Assembly: GCF_047238265.1 (NCBI RefSeq) | Contig: NZ_JBDFMM010000001.1 | Coordinates: 372,001-436,000, forward strand | From: Paenibacillus_F sp047238265 | GTDB lineage: Bacteria; Bacillota; Bacilli; Paenibacillales; NBRC-103111 | Direction: 5' to 3' | Length of the DNA stretch: 64,000 nt | Shown here: piece after piece, positions 7,814-17,122 of the stretch | Position numbering within the stretch: position 1 is the first letter of the stretch | How the letters are laid out: each line of letters begins with the position of its first letter | The notes under the pieces: generated by a model | What the model was told of the DNA's origin: nothing | What the model saw: only the letters and a program-made list of their open reading frames with translations | The model's database searches: none | Position numbers and translations under genes: made by a program

Positions 7814-10800
7814 ATGAGGAGATTTTCCCGGTTTTTGAGCCTGGTTCTAACCGCCGCTTTGCTGTGCGGTACGGCTCCGCTTGGCCTGTTCGACGGGGCG
7901 GCGCACGCTGCCGACCCGGGGAGGAAGGAGTTGGATGTCCGCAAGACGCTGACTCCGCCCGTAATCGACGGCAGGATTGACGAATCGCTCTGGAACGTCA
8001 GCGAACCGATGAATGTCCGGACAGGCGAAGGCACGTTTAAAAACGCCCGGTTCGGAATGCTGTGGGATAACAAGTATTTGTATATCGGCGTAAAAGCGGA
8101 GGACGACACGCTGTTCCCGGGCGGAACGGGGTACTGGTTCGAGCAGGACGCCGTCAACTTCTTCTTCGATCCGTCCCTTCACCAGTCGGCGCCTTTCGCG
8201 GCCGACGATATGCAGGCGGGCTTCGTGTACCGGCCCGGCTCGACGCCGGAGTTTCATTTCGGGGCGGCCCTGGGCAATCACAGCGGCAAAGACGAGAAGA
8301 AAATCTTGAGGGCGATCGCGGCCGGTCAGGACGGCTGGACGCTGGAAACCGCGATTCCGTGGGAGATGCTCCGTTTCGACGCGGGCCTGCAAAAGCAGCT
8401 CGGCTTTGAAATCGGCGTAACGGACCGTTACGAAGCCGATGCGAGCAAGCAGCGGACGAGCTACTGGAGCGCGTTTAACTCCAAATCGTTCTGGAACGAC
8501 ACGGCCGGTTACGGAATTCTCAACCTGAAAGACGAGAATCCGGTTTCCGCTCCAATCGATCCCGTGCTCCTGCAGGATAATTTCGACGGTTACGCGCCTG
8601 GGCAAACTCCGGCCGGCTGGATTTCCGATGTGAACGCGGGCAGCGATCCCTTTACCGTCGTTCAGGATACATACGGAAACGGCCGCATGAACTTCGACGG
8701 GAAAGCTTCCGGGAAACAGGCCCGTATCACCGCGCCTGTCCAGTGGGACGACTACACCGTTGAAGCCGACGTGAGGTTTGAAGGCGTGCTGAACGACGCC
8801 AGGTGGGCGGCTCTCATGTTCCGGGGAGCGGCCGACGGGAAAAATCCGTACAACCAGATGGCGGTCCGCCGCAACGGGACATACGAGCTGGCTTACCGGA
8901 TGCCCAATAACAACTGGGCTTCGCCTACGCCTGTAAGCGGCATGTGGAAACCGCTGGAGCTCGACAAGGAGTATACGTTGAAAGTCCGCGCAGTCGGAAA
9001 CAACGTCAAAGAATATATCAAAGCCAAGGACGAGGCGGATTTTACGCTTCTCATGGATCAGAACTTTTCTTCCAATCTTCTGGAAAAAGGAAAGGTCGGC
9101 TTTCAGGCCGATCAGAGCAAGGTTTCGTTCGACAACCTGAAGGTGACGCGGGTAACGGCCGATCGGCTGGATGTGACGATACCGGGCACGCTGGAAGCTT
9201 TGAAGGGCCCCGCAACCGTTACGGGCAGCGTGTATTATTCCGACGGGTTGACGGAAGTTCCGGCGCCCGGCGCGATTCGTCTCTACTCGTCCGATGAATC
9301 GGTGATCAAAATCGTGAATAATCAGCTTTATCCGGTAAAAGCGGGCAAAGCGTCCGTGAAAGCGGTCTACGCCAACGCGGAAGCGGCGCGTGAAATCACC
9401 GTCACTCCATCGGCGGCAGGCGCTCAAGCCGTCAAGCTGCAGCATGCGGAAGGCTATGTGCTGACGGATACCGGCGCGAAGCTGGACCTCAGCACGGTGA
9501 GCTTCCAGGCCGAATTCAGCGACTTTTCCAAAGGCACGCTGAAAGGCGGAGAGCTTCTCTGGAAACCGGCCGGCCAAGAGATCTCAGTCGGAGGCGGTAC
9601 TCTGCAGGTGAACACAAAAGGCGCTTATCCCGTTACGGTTCAGAAGGATAACGCTTCGCTCACCTTAATGATCATCGCCAAAAATCCGGGTGAAAAGGAA
9701 TATACCCTGTACGAGGAAAACTTCGATCAAACGGCCGAAGGTACTCTTCCGAAGGACTGGACACGCAAAGAAGGAACGACCGCTTCTGCGGCAGCCGTCA
9801 AATCGGGTGCATTCGAAATGAACGCTTCCGCCGCTCCGGACAACCCTTCCCGCGTGCTGCTCCCCGAGTATCTGGGGCTGTTCGGCAATTACAAAATCGA
9901 AGCGGATATCACGCATTTGTCCGCTAATGATGCGGCACGGTGGAATTCGATCATGTTCCGTATCCAAAACGACAACATCCCTTATTACCAGATGGCCGTG
10001 CGTCAAAACGCGGTTGCCGTCAACGGAATTGAATTCGCGGAACGGACACCCGCTAACGAATGGAATGTGATGGACCGGGGTTCTTACACCGAAGCGATCG
10101 ATTCCGCGAAAATGTACCGTTACACGGTAAAAGCCTACAACGACCGCGTACAGGAATGGATCGGCGACAAGCTTCTCGTCGATACCGATAACGCGGGCGC
10201 TTACAAGAAGGGCCGCATCGGGCTCCAGGCGAACGGAAGCCGCATGAAGGTGGACAATATCCGCGTCACCCTCCAGCAGGATGCGCTTCCTCCGCTGCCT
10301 TCCGAGCGCTTCGTGCAGGTGGTGGAGCCGGAAACGAAGATTTCCCTGGCCCCTACCGTGGTCATGGAACTCAAATCTTCCGCCGACCTGGTTAAGCTGC
10401 AGGGAACAGCTCTGCCAGCGACGGCTATGCTGTATGTGAACGGCAATCTGAAAATCACCTCTCCCGGAGGCGCCGAAATCGGCAGCCTGGACGACATCCT
10501 GGCAGCGCTGAACAACAAAGTGATTCCGGCTTTCTATGTACGGGATGAGGCGGGCACCGACAAGCTTGTCGAGGCGCTTAAAGCGAGAGGTATCGAGGAC
10601 GCGTTCATCGTGTCCGACAAAGGCGGGCTGGTTAAGAAGGCGCGTCAGGCTTACCCGATTATCCGCGGCATTGTGGACTTCCGCCAGGCCAAAGCGGATA
10701 CCGCCGAAGAGCTGATGGAAATCCGCCGCCAAACGACCGTGAACCTGGCCAAAATCGCGCTCCTTTCCCAGAAAGCGGCGACGCGTGAGAGTATGGCTTA

Positions 10801-13306
10801 TCTCCAGCAGCGTGCTTTGGTGGTATGGGCGCAGGATCAATCCTCTCAAACGGACAAAACCGTGTCTCTGCACACGTTGATTACGGGCGGAGCGAACGGG
10901 ATCGTTACGGATGCGCCGGAAGCGGCTATCGGAGCGCTGAAGCTGTATTCCAACGGGACAACTCTGATTCGGAAGCCTTACATTATCGGCCATCGGGGCA
11001 TTCCATCCGAAGCTCCGGAGAATACCATTGAAAGCAACGCGCTTTCTATTGAATACGGGGCCGATTTTATCGAAAACGACATGTATTTGACTAAAGACGG
11101 CCAGCTTGTCATCGTTCATGACTCAGTCTTGGAAAATACGACGAACGGAAAAGGAAGAGTCGAAGACTTTACCCTCGCCGAGCTCAAAAAGCTCAACGCG
11201 AACAAACCGTTCCCGAACGGGTATCCCGATGTAAAAATACCGACACTGGACGAGCAGATCGACCTGGCCAGATCCAAGGGCCGCATGGTAATGGCCGAAA
11301 TCAAAACCAGCACGCCTGCGGCGGTCGACGCTTTTGTAAGAATCATCAAGGAAAAGAAAGCCGAAGACCTCGTCGATGCGATGTCCTTCGATACGAATCA
11401 GTTGAAGCGGCTGGCCGAGCTAATGCCCGAAATGCCTTCGGGTCTGCTGACAAGCGGCTATGCCAACGAAGCCAATGTCAACAAATCGCTGAGAGAAACG
11501 CTCAAGGTACTGCAGCCTTTGAACGCGACATTCAACACGAGCTACGGCGGGCTCGGTAAAAATTTCATGGAAGCCGCGAAACACCGGGGCGTCATCATTT
11601 CTCCGTGGACGTTCAACAACAAGAACGATTTTATTAAGTTCTTCGGGCTCGGTGCCTTCGGCATTACGACCGATTATGCGTCCTGGTCCGCGGATTGGGC
11701 CGCTGCGGTTAAGCCGGCAAAGAGCGCATACAGCCTGTCTCCGGGTGAAAAAGCGGCGCTCGCACTGGAAGTGGAGTCCTACAGAGGGACGAAAACGAAC
11801 GTCGCACCGGACATCGTTTTGCTGGACGGTCAGGATGTCGTGGACGTAAGCGGCAGCCAAATCACAGCCAAAAAAGCGGGAAAAGCCCATGTTCTCCTGC
11901 GGTACACGGCTTCTATCGATGCCGCTAACAAATATGATCTCTACACCCAGCCCGTTACTGTCGAAGTAAAAGGCGGAGGCAGTGATGGAGGCAGCGGCGG
12001 CGACAATGGAAGCGAAGGCAACAACGGCAATAATGGCAACAATGGTGGCAATAACAACGGAAACAGCGGTAATAACGGTGGCAATAACGGGAATAACGGC
12101 AGCAATGGAAATAACGGAAACAACGGCAGCAGCGGCGGGTCTGCCGGCAAGGTGACGGCATCCGGGGGTGCCGTAGACGCTTCCGCCCTGCGGGAAGCGC
12201 TCAAAACCCACCCGACCGTAGAGATCGCCTACACGGGCGATACGGTCGAAATCCCGGCGTCCGCCCTGACCGACGCCGCTCCGGGCAGCCGGACACTCGT
12301 CATCTCGGGTCCGGCCGGCAAATACACCGTTCAGCTTCGGGATTTGAAGCTGGACGAAGCGGCACGCAGGCTGGGAGGCGATGCCCGCAGCATGACGGTC
12401 CGCTACACCCTCCGCTATGCGGCGGACAGTGAAGCGGCCGCGATCGGAACAGCCGTGAAAGCGGCAGGCTTCCAGTCCGGGGGAACGCCGGTACAGCTGG
12501 AAATCGCGGCGAGAGGCCAATCCGGCGGCTCTGCGGCGCTGGAGACAAAAGGACAGCTGGAGCTGATCCTGGACGGGACATTCGACGCGAAGAGAGCGAC
12601 AGGCGTGCTCGCTTACCCGAATGAGAAGAAATTCTCATTCGCGCCGTCCCTCTTCGCACCGGCGGGCACGGCCAAGACGGCCGTGACGTTCAAGCGCAGC
12701 GGCAGCGGTTTCTACGCGGTCGTAAGCGGCGCGCCTGTCTTCGCCGACATGGCCGGCCACTGGGCGCAGGCCGATGTCGAGCTGCTCGCGGCGAAGCTCG
12801 TCGTGGAAGGCAGCGGCGGCGGCCGGTTCGACGCCGAACGCGGCATTACGCGCGCCGAATTCGCGGCGCTGCTCGTCCGGGCGCTCGGCCTGCCTCAAGC
12901 GGCCGGGCCGGCAGCCTTCGGCGACGTCGGCTCCGCCGACTGGTTCGCCGGGGATGTGGCCGCCGCGGCGGCAGCGGGTCTGATCGGCGGCTATGAGGAC
13001 GGCTCGTTCCGTCCTCAGCGCCCGATCACCCGCGAGGAGCAGGCGGCCATGCTCGTCCGCGCCCTGCCTTATGCGGGCGCGGCATCCGCTGCGGCGCTCA
13101 CGGAGCCGCAGCGGGAAGAGATTCTTGCCCGGTATACCGATTCGGGCAAGATCGTCTGGGCGCAGGCGGAAGTAGCCGCAGCGGTTCATGCCGGTCTCAT
13201 GAACGGCATGACGGACGGCACGCTGGCGCCGGAAGGCGAAGCGACCCGCGCTCAGTCCGCAGCCATGCTGCGGCGGTTCCTTGTCACCGCCGGCTTCATC
13301 AACTGA
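7814..13306 (+). CDS. SLH-anchored multidomain glycerophosphodiester phosphodiesterase
   Basis: 1,830 residues. Signal peptide (1-33, ends AHA). A CBM9-like domain follows (about 40-240, PPVIDGRIDESLWNV). Two DUF1080-like beta-sandwich modules start near 255 (LLQDNFDGYAPGQ) and 635 (YEENFDQTAEG), with a bacterial Ig-like domain between them. From about 835 a degenerate barrel precedes a GDPD catalytic domain, with His1060 in IGHRGIPSEAPENT, then FIENDMYLTKDG and VHDS. A Gly/Asn-rich linker (about 1395-1450) leads to three C-terminal SLH motifs (FADMAGHWA...). It probably hydrolyses glycerophosphodiesters at the cell surface while bound to the secondary wall polymer. ATG 7814 was preferred over an upstream in-frame codon because GAAAGGAATGG and the signal peptide fit it. 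Confidence 0.9.
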   Translation: MRRFSRFLSLVLTAALLCGTAPLGLFDGAAHAADPGRKELDVRKTLTPPVIDGRIDESLWNVSEPMNVRTGEGTFKNARFGMLWDNKYLYIGVKAEDDTLFPGGTGYWFEQDAVNFFFDPSLHQSAPFAADDMQAGFVYRPGSTPEFHFGAALGNHSGKDEKKILRAIAAGQDGWTLETAIPWEMLRFDAGLQKQLGFEIGVTDRYEADASKQRTSYWSAFNSKSFWNDTAGYGILNLKDENPVSAPIDPVLLQDNFDGYAPGQTPAGWISDVNAGSDPFTVVQDTYGNGRMNFDGKASGKQARITAPVQWDDYTVEADVRFEGVLNDARWAALMFRGAADGKNPYNQMAVRRNGTYELAYRMPNNNWASPTPVSGMWKPLELDKEYTLKVRAVGNNVKEYIKAKDEADFTLLMDQNFSSNLLEKGKVGFQADQSKVSFDNLKVTRVTADRLDVTIPGTLEALKGPATVTGSVYYSDGLTEVPAPGAIRLYSSDESVIKIVNNQLYPVKAGKASVKAVYANAEAAREITVTPSAAGAQAVKLQHAEGYVLTDTGAKLDLSTVSFQAEFSDFSKGTLKGGELLWKPAGQEISVGGGTLQVNTKGAYPVTVQKDNASLTLMIIAKNPGEKEYTLYEENFDQTAEGTLPKDWTRKEGTTASAAAVKSGAFEMNASAAPDNPSRVLLPEYLGLFGNYKIEADITHLSANDAARWNSIMFRIQNDNIPYYQMAVRQNAVAVNGIEFAERTPANEWNVMDRGSYTEAIDSAKMYRYTVKAYNDRVQEWIGDKLLVDTDNAGAYKKGRIGLQANGSRMKVDNIRVTLQQDALPPLPSERFVQVVEPETKISLAPTVVMELKSSADLVKLQGTALPATAMLYVNGNLKITSPGGAEIGSLDDILAALNNKVIPAFYVRDEAGTDKLVEALKARGIEDAFIVSDKGGLVKKARQAYPIIRGIVDFRQAKADTAEELMEIRRQTTVNLAKIALLSQKAATRESMAYLQQRALVVWAQDQSSQTDKTVSLHTLITGGANGIVTDAPEAAIGALKLYSNGTTLIRKPYIIGHRGIPSEAPENTIESNALSIEYGADFIENDMYLTKDGQLVIVHDSVLENTTNGKGRVEDFTLAELKKLNANKPFPNGYPDVKIPTLDEQIDLARSKGRMVMAEIKTSTPAAVDAFVRIIKEKKAEDLVDAMSFDTNQLKRLAELMPEMPSGLLTSGYANEANVNKSLRETLKVLQPLNATFNTSYGGLGKNFMEAAKHRGVIISPWTFNNKNDFIKFFGLGAFGITTDYASWSADWAAAVKPAKSAYSLSPGEKAALALEVESYRGTKTNVAPDIVLLDGQDVVDVSGSQITAKKAGKAHVLLRYTASIDAANKYDLYTQPVTVEVKGGGSDGGSGGDNGSEGNNGNNGNNGGNNNGNSGNNGGNNGNNGSNGNNGNNGSSGGSAGKVTASGGAVDASALREALKTHPTVEIAYTGDTVEIPASALTDAAPGSRTLVISGPAGKYTVQLRDLKLDEAARRLGGDARSMTVRYTLRYAADSEAAAIGTAVKAAGFQSGGTPVQLEIAARGQSGGSAALETKGQLELILDGTFDAKRATGVLAYPNEKKFSFAPSLFAPAGTAKTAVTFKRSGSGFYAVVSGAPVFADMAGHWAQADVELLAAKLVVEGSGGGRFDAERGITRAEFAALLVRALGLPQAAGPAAFGDVGSADWFAGDVAAAAAAGLIGGYEDGSFRPQRPITREEQAAMLVRALPYAGAASAAALTEPQREEILARYTDSGKIVWAQAEVAAAVHAGLMNGMTDGTLAPEGEATRAQSAAMLRRFLVTAGFIN

Positions 13307-13337
13307 CCAAGGACGCAAGCGGAAGTACCCGGTTCAA

Positions 13338-13369
13338 AACCTGCGCAGAATTTCTGCGCAGGTTTTTTT
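13338..13369 (+). terminator. Terminator after SLH glycerophosphodiesterase
   Basis: Perfect 11-bp stem AACCTGCGCAG-AATTT-CTGCGCAGGTT with a following T-run, 31 bases after the stop codon. Confidence 0.9.
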
Positions 13370-13511
13370 GCGTGTTAAGAACTTTGCGTACAGAAAATTT
13401 TGTGTGGGAACGCCTCTTGTACATGGCCTGTCACACCGCTTGAGAGGTGCCGTAGGGATACTTCTTATTTTTGTAATACAAATACATTTAAATAAATTAG
13501 GACAAATGACT

Positions 13512-13537
13512 CATAATTATGCTGGAAAAGCCGATAA
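13512..13537 (+). promoter_or_regulatory. Possible sigma-D-like promoter of the stalk-domain gene
   Basis: GCCGATAA at 13530-13537 equals the core of the sigma-D -10 consensus. The expected TAAA -35 is only partly matched (CATA about 14 bases upstream). It lies about 75 bases before the TTG start. This is a weak call. Confidence 0.25.
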
Positions 13538-13613
13538 TAATAGGAGTATATGCCTAATATTGAGTGGTTGCCTTTTATAAGAAAGGCAGCTGATACGAGA
13601 AGGGGGATTCATT

Positions 13614-14354
13614 TTGCTGAGAAAAACGTCTTTTCTGGCGGCGCTTCTACTAATGATGGCCGTGGCAAGCTTTTCGGGTGCGGCAATGGCAAGAGATTAT
13701 CTTCTGCCCCACAGCGCTTATATCGAAATTTGCGAAGAAGATCCGGGGGATCAGTTGTGTCAAAATTTTTGTGAAGATTTCCCGGACACGCCCGTTTGTT
13801 CCGGAGAAGAAAGCGGAGCAGAGGAAGCCGGAGGGGATACCGTGCAGGCCCGGCTGGATGTCCAGTTTAACCGGATGAACATCAAAGTGAACGGCCAGGC
13901 TTTCGTGGCACCCAATATTTTGTATGACGGGACTACCTATCTGCCCATACGGGACCTGGCTGATTTGCTCCAATTGGACGTGAATTACTACGGGGAAACC
14001 CAAACCGCCTATATCGGCCAGCTCCCCGCCGGTGAAGTGCCCGACGAGGTTATCGACGAATGGGAGAAGCAGAGATCGGAAGAGCGTGCGGATACGGCAG
14101 CCGGAACGCTTGTGCCGGGCAGCGGAACGATAGACGTTTATCTGGATCGTGTGCAGGTGAAGGTGCATGGGGAAAGTATTACCGCAAGTACGTTTCTTTA
14201 CGACGGAACGACGTACGTTCCGATGAGAGCCGCCTGCGATATTCTGGAGCTGCCGGTTAACTACTACGGCCCTTCGTCTACCGCTTATATCGGGGAAGTT
14301 CCTGCGGGTGAAGTACCCAAGGCCGAAATGGATAAGTGGAAGTCCGGTAAATAA
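13614..14354 (+). CDS. Secreted protein with two stalk (copper-amine-oxidase N-terminal-like) domains
   Basis: 246 residues. Signal peptide (1-27, ends AMA), then a short Cys/Asp/Glu-rich segment (CEEDPGDQLCQNFCEDF) whose four cysteines could form disulphides. Two PF07833-type stalk repeats follow, about 75-150 and 165-240. Each has a VNG or VHG beta-turn, a YDGTTYLPIRD or YDGTTYVPMRA core and an NYYG..QTAYIG-like end. TTG is taken as the start because AGAAGGGGG sits eight bases upstream and a signal peptide follows. It probably acts outside the membrane as a binding or scaffold protein; no catalytic residues are apparent. A DUF898 membrane protein follows 42 bases later, so they may form an operon. 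Confidence 0.8.
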   Translation: MLRKTSFLAALLLMMAVASFSGAAMARDYLLPHSAYIEICEEDPGDQLCQNFCEDFPDTPVCSGEESGAEEAGGDTVQARLDVQFNRMNIKVNGQAFVAPNILYDGTTYLPIRDLADLLQLDVNYYGETQTAYIGQLPAGEVPDEVIDEWEKQRSEERADTAAGTLVPGSGTIDVYLDRVQVKVHGESITASTFLYDGTTYVPMRAACDILELPVNYYGPSSTAYIGEVPAGEVPKAEMDKWKSGK

Positions 14355-14396
14355 AACCTTTTTAAGCTGAATAAAGAAGGGAAGATCACTACAAAT

Positions 14397-14768
14397 ATGG
14401 CGAATACGACGATCAACGTCACGCTCCCGAAGGATTTCGATTTCGATTCCAACCGGAGGCCGCAGGGCGGCGAATCTTATTTTGACGGAGGATTGCTGGA
14501 ACTCATCGGCCTGTATTTGCTCGGAGCCATTATCACGGGCATTACGGCCGGTATTTGTTACCCGTGGAGTCTCGTCATTATCTACCGTTGGAAAATCGAG
14601 CATACGGTTATTGAAGGCCGCCGGCTTCGTTTCGAAGGAACGGCAGTGGGGCTTTTCGGCTCCTGGATCAAGTGGTTCCTGCTCGGTCTTGTCACGCTCG
14701 GCATTTATTTCTTCTGGGCGGGCATCAAGCTGGAGCAGTGGAAAACCAGACACACGTATTTCCGTTAA
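14397..14768 (+). CDS. DUF898 (YjgN-like) small membrane protein
   Basis: 123 residues. After a short polar N-terminus with FDSNRRPQGGESYFDGG, two hydrophobic segments (about 38-62 and 83-105) flank YPWSLVIIYRWKIEHTVIEG, the characteristic motif of DUF898 proteins, where a tryptophan/tyrosine-rich loop follows the first helix. The C-terminus ends GIKLEQWKTRHTYF. Canonical YjgN proteins are about 330-400 residues with several such units, so this is a one-unit version common in Firmicutes. Function unknown. Confidence 0.75.
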   Translation: MANTTINVTLPKDFDFDSNRRPQGGESYFDGGLLELIGLYLLGAIITGITAGICYPWSLVIIYRWKIEHTVIEGRRLRFEGTAVGLFGSWIKWFLLGLVTLGIYFFWAGIKLEQWKTRHTYFR

Positions 14769-14831
14769 AAAGAACAAGACCGCTTGGGCGGTGCCTGGCC
14801 GGTGCAGGCCAGGTTCCGTCATAATCCAAAG

Positions 14832-14870
14832 AAACCGCAGTCGTCTCCGGACGGAGGACTGCGGTTTTCT
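14832..14870 (+). terminator. Terminator after DUF898 gene
   Basis: AAACCGCAGTC / GGACTGCGGTTT stem with an inner CTCCG/CGGAG pairing, followed by TCTT, about 65 bases after the stop. Confidence 0.75.
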
Positions 14871-14975
14871 TATGACCGGCGGTCGGCAGACGCAAACTTT
14901 ACGGAAATGCCGCCGCCGGAGAGGAGCGCCGGCGATGCTTAAGCCGCCCGCTTACCTCCTTACCGGGTAAGCGGA

Positions 14976-16553
14976 TTAATTCACGCCGACCGCGGTGTAG
15001 GCTTTGCCTACGGCTACGGCTTCGGCAGAGCCGGCTCCGTACAGGTCTACCGCCGATTGTACGGCAGCCGCACGGATGTTGGAGAAGTTGGAGTATGGAG
15101 ACAGGTAGTTGGTCAGGGCGTGGTAGTAAATCTTGATGGCTTTGTCCCGGCCGATGCCCGTTACGGAAACGTTATAATGAGTGCCGCCTTGCGCGATCAG
15201 GTAGAACGCTTTGTTGTTGATGCCGCTGTTCGTGTGAACGCCTCCGTTATCGGAAGTGCCCGTGTAACGCTTGCTGTAGTGGTTAGGCTGATTGAACTGC
15301 TCCGGATTGGAGAGGGAGCGGATCGCGTCGCCCGCCTTGCCCGGCGTGTAAATATCGTCCCCGAGCAGCCAGTTGGTGTTCTGGATCGTATTTCCGAAAA
15401 TGTCGGAAATCGATTCGTTCAGGGCACCGGATTCGCCGTAATATTCCAGGCCGGCCGTATATTCGGTTACGGCGTGCGTCAGCTCGTGACCGATGATATC
15501 CGGATCGCCGGAGAAGGGCAGGAAGTTGACGCCGTCGCCGTCTCCATAAACGATCTGTACGCCGTTCCAGAAGGCGTTGTTATAGTTTTGTCCGTAGTGG
15601 ACCGTTGATTTGATCAGCTTGCCGTTGCCGTCCAGGCTGTTCCGTCCGAACTTCGTTTTGTAGAAGTCGTAAACTTTCTCCGCGTAAGCGTGAGCGTCTA
15701 CGGCTGCCCGGTCGGTCCAGTTGCTGTTGTTGGTGCTTGTTTTAAGTACCCCAGGCAGAGAGGAACCGTTGTTGGCGCTGTATGTTTCAATGCCGTTGCC
15801 GCGCGTGGTATCCTTCAGCTGGAAAGTCGAGCCGCTTTGTGTCGTGATGAACTGCTTCGTATCGCCCAGTACGCCTGTGCCCGTGCCTACGGCGCGGTCA
15901 AGGAGGTCGTACTTCTTCACGATAGAGCCGTCAACGGCATCGATAAAGTAACGGGTACGGATCGGGGACGGTTCCAGTACGTTCACCTCTGTCGCATAGG
16001 TGAGCACGTTCTTGCCTTCCAGCGGATAGATCGTCAGCTCCGCCTGTGCGGGCTTCTGCTGCTGGCCGAGCTTGCCTGCGGCTTTCTCGGTGTCCGCAAT
16101 AGCGGTTTTAATCGCATCGGAAGCGCTGATTTTGGCTTTCACGCCGTTGGCCACTTCCTGCTCCGAGTCCGCCAGCACGCTTCCGAGATAAGAAGACACG
16201 TTGCCGCTCTTATCCAGATGCACCGTCTGTTCCGCTCCGTAAACCGGAATTCCTTGGATATACTGCTTCAGGCGGTAGTGAGTCGTGCCGCTTGCGGCGT
16301 CGCTCTGTTTGTTAACGATTTTAAGATTTTCCTTTAGGCTTCCGCTCAGGCTCAGCGCCTCTTTCTTATGATCGAGGAATCCCCACACTTTATCTTCGTT
16401 TGAAAGTCCGGCCGGCGCTTTCCACGTTTCCCCGATGAATTTGGGGGTTACGGATTTCGGCGTCGCAACCTCGGCGGTTGCTGCACCTGCAGGCAGAGCG
16501 GATACGATCAGAAGTGTTCCTCCGAGTACTAGCGATGTCAGCTTCTTTTTCAT
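14976..16553 (-). CDS. Secreted neutral metalloprotease (M4, bacillolysin/thermolysin family)
   Basis: 525 residues. Signal peptide (1-25, ends GAAT/AEVA), an FTP and PepSY-like propeptide (about 35-215), then the mature M4 domain. Zinc ligands are His356 and His360 in HELTH with catalytic Glu357. The third ligand Glu380 is in GALNESISDIFGN, and the distal proton-donor region is present as DNGGVHTNSGINNKAFYL. Length and domain order are standard for bacillolysin. The ATG is preceded by AGGAGGG. A very good vegetative promoter (16784-16812) implies a 5' leader of about 220 bases. It cleaves extracellular proteins and is likely induced on nutrient limitation in the manner of other exoproteases, which is inference. 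Confidence 0.95.
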   Translation of the reverse strand: MKKKLTSLVLGGTLLIVSALPAGAATAEVATPKSVTPKFIGETWKAPAGLSNEDKVWGFLDHKKEALSLSGSLKENLKIVNKQSDAASGTTHYRLKQYIQGIPVYGAEQTVHLDKSGNVSSYLGSVLADSEQEVANGVKAKISASDAIKTAIADTEKAAGKLGQQQKPAQAELTIYPLEGKNVLTYATEVNVLEPSPIRTRYFIDAVDGSIVKKYDLLDRAVGTGTGVLGDTKQFITTQSGSTFQLKDTTRGNGIETYSANNGSSLPGVLKTSTNNSNWTDRAAVDAHAYAEKVYDFYKTKFGRNSLDGNGKLIKSTVHYGQNYNNAFWNGVQIVYGDGDGVNFLPFSGDPDIIGHELTHAVTEYTAGLEYYGESGALNESISDIFGNTIQNTNWLLGDDIYTPGKAGDAIRSLSNPEQFNQPNHYSKRYTGTSDNGGVHTNSGINNKAFYLIAQGGTHYNVSVTGIGRDKAIKIYYHALTNYLSPYSNFSNIRAAAVQSAVDLYGAGSAEAVAVGKAYTAVGVN

Positions 16554-16783
16554 AAATACAATCCCTCCTAGGAAATGGTTGACGTCCGCTGTGCGGCGCC
16601 CCGGGCAAAACGCGATAGCCGGTTGATCTGAGCTGCGGCCTTACAAACAGCCTTACAAACCGATTGGCATCACCCCTTTCCAAGTGGGTCGAAAAAGCGG
16701 CCGTTAGAAAACGGCGGGACGAGGAAAGAACGACAGAATTAATATGCAAGTATTCAGGTAGGAAAAGTTGTTTTAATATCTGT

Positions 16784-16812
16784 AGTATAGAATGTGTTCA
16801 CAGTCCTGTCAA
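16784..16812 (-). promoter_or_regulatory. Sigma-A promoter of the neutral protease gene
   Basis: On the minus strand TTGACA (16812-16807), a 17-base spacer and TATACT (16789-16784). It is close to perfect consensus and about 230 bases upstream of the protease ATG. Confidence 0.8.
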
Positions 16813-17122
16813 ACATTTTTTATAAAGTTTAACTAAAATTGTAAATTATGAGCGATGACGAACCGTTAGAGGGGGAGGCGGCAAAAGGAAGGAATGAGGA
16901 ATTAACCACAGGTTATTGACCGGGGGTATAATATTGACAGTGTCGTTTGCTTGTCTGTCACGTTTACGGAACAAATATATTTTTGCGTGATGAATCCGGT
17001 AAAATCAGGCGCGGCCATGTTGAACGGGGCACCTGGCGCGTGCGGCTTTTAAAGGGGAGAAGCGCCCCTGTGCCGAATTAGTAGATCTGGATACCGATCT
17101 TAACAGCGAGGAGTGTAAGCGC
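16813..17122. other. Intergenic region between protease promoter and alpha-glucosidase
   Basis: About 310 bases without a gene. It begins AT-rich, contains an isolated TATAAT (16927-16932) without a well-spaced -35, and turns GC-rich before the alpha-glucosidase start. No operator or riboswitch was recognised. Confidence 0.6.

Noticed and set aside
9665..11119. Long antisense frame inside the SLH glycerophosphodiesterase, and similar ones opposite other genes
   Set aside because: They mirror GC-rich coding strands, have no ribosome binding sites and no family resemblance.
16920..16940. TTGACC...TATAAT promoter for the alpha-glucosidase
   Set aside because: The two elements are only five bases apart, far from the 16-18 needed.
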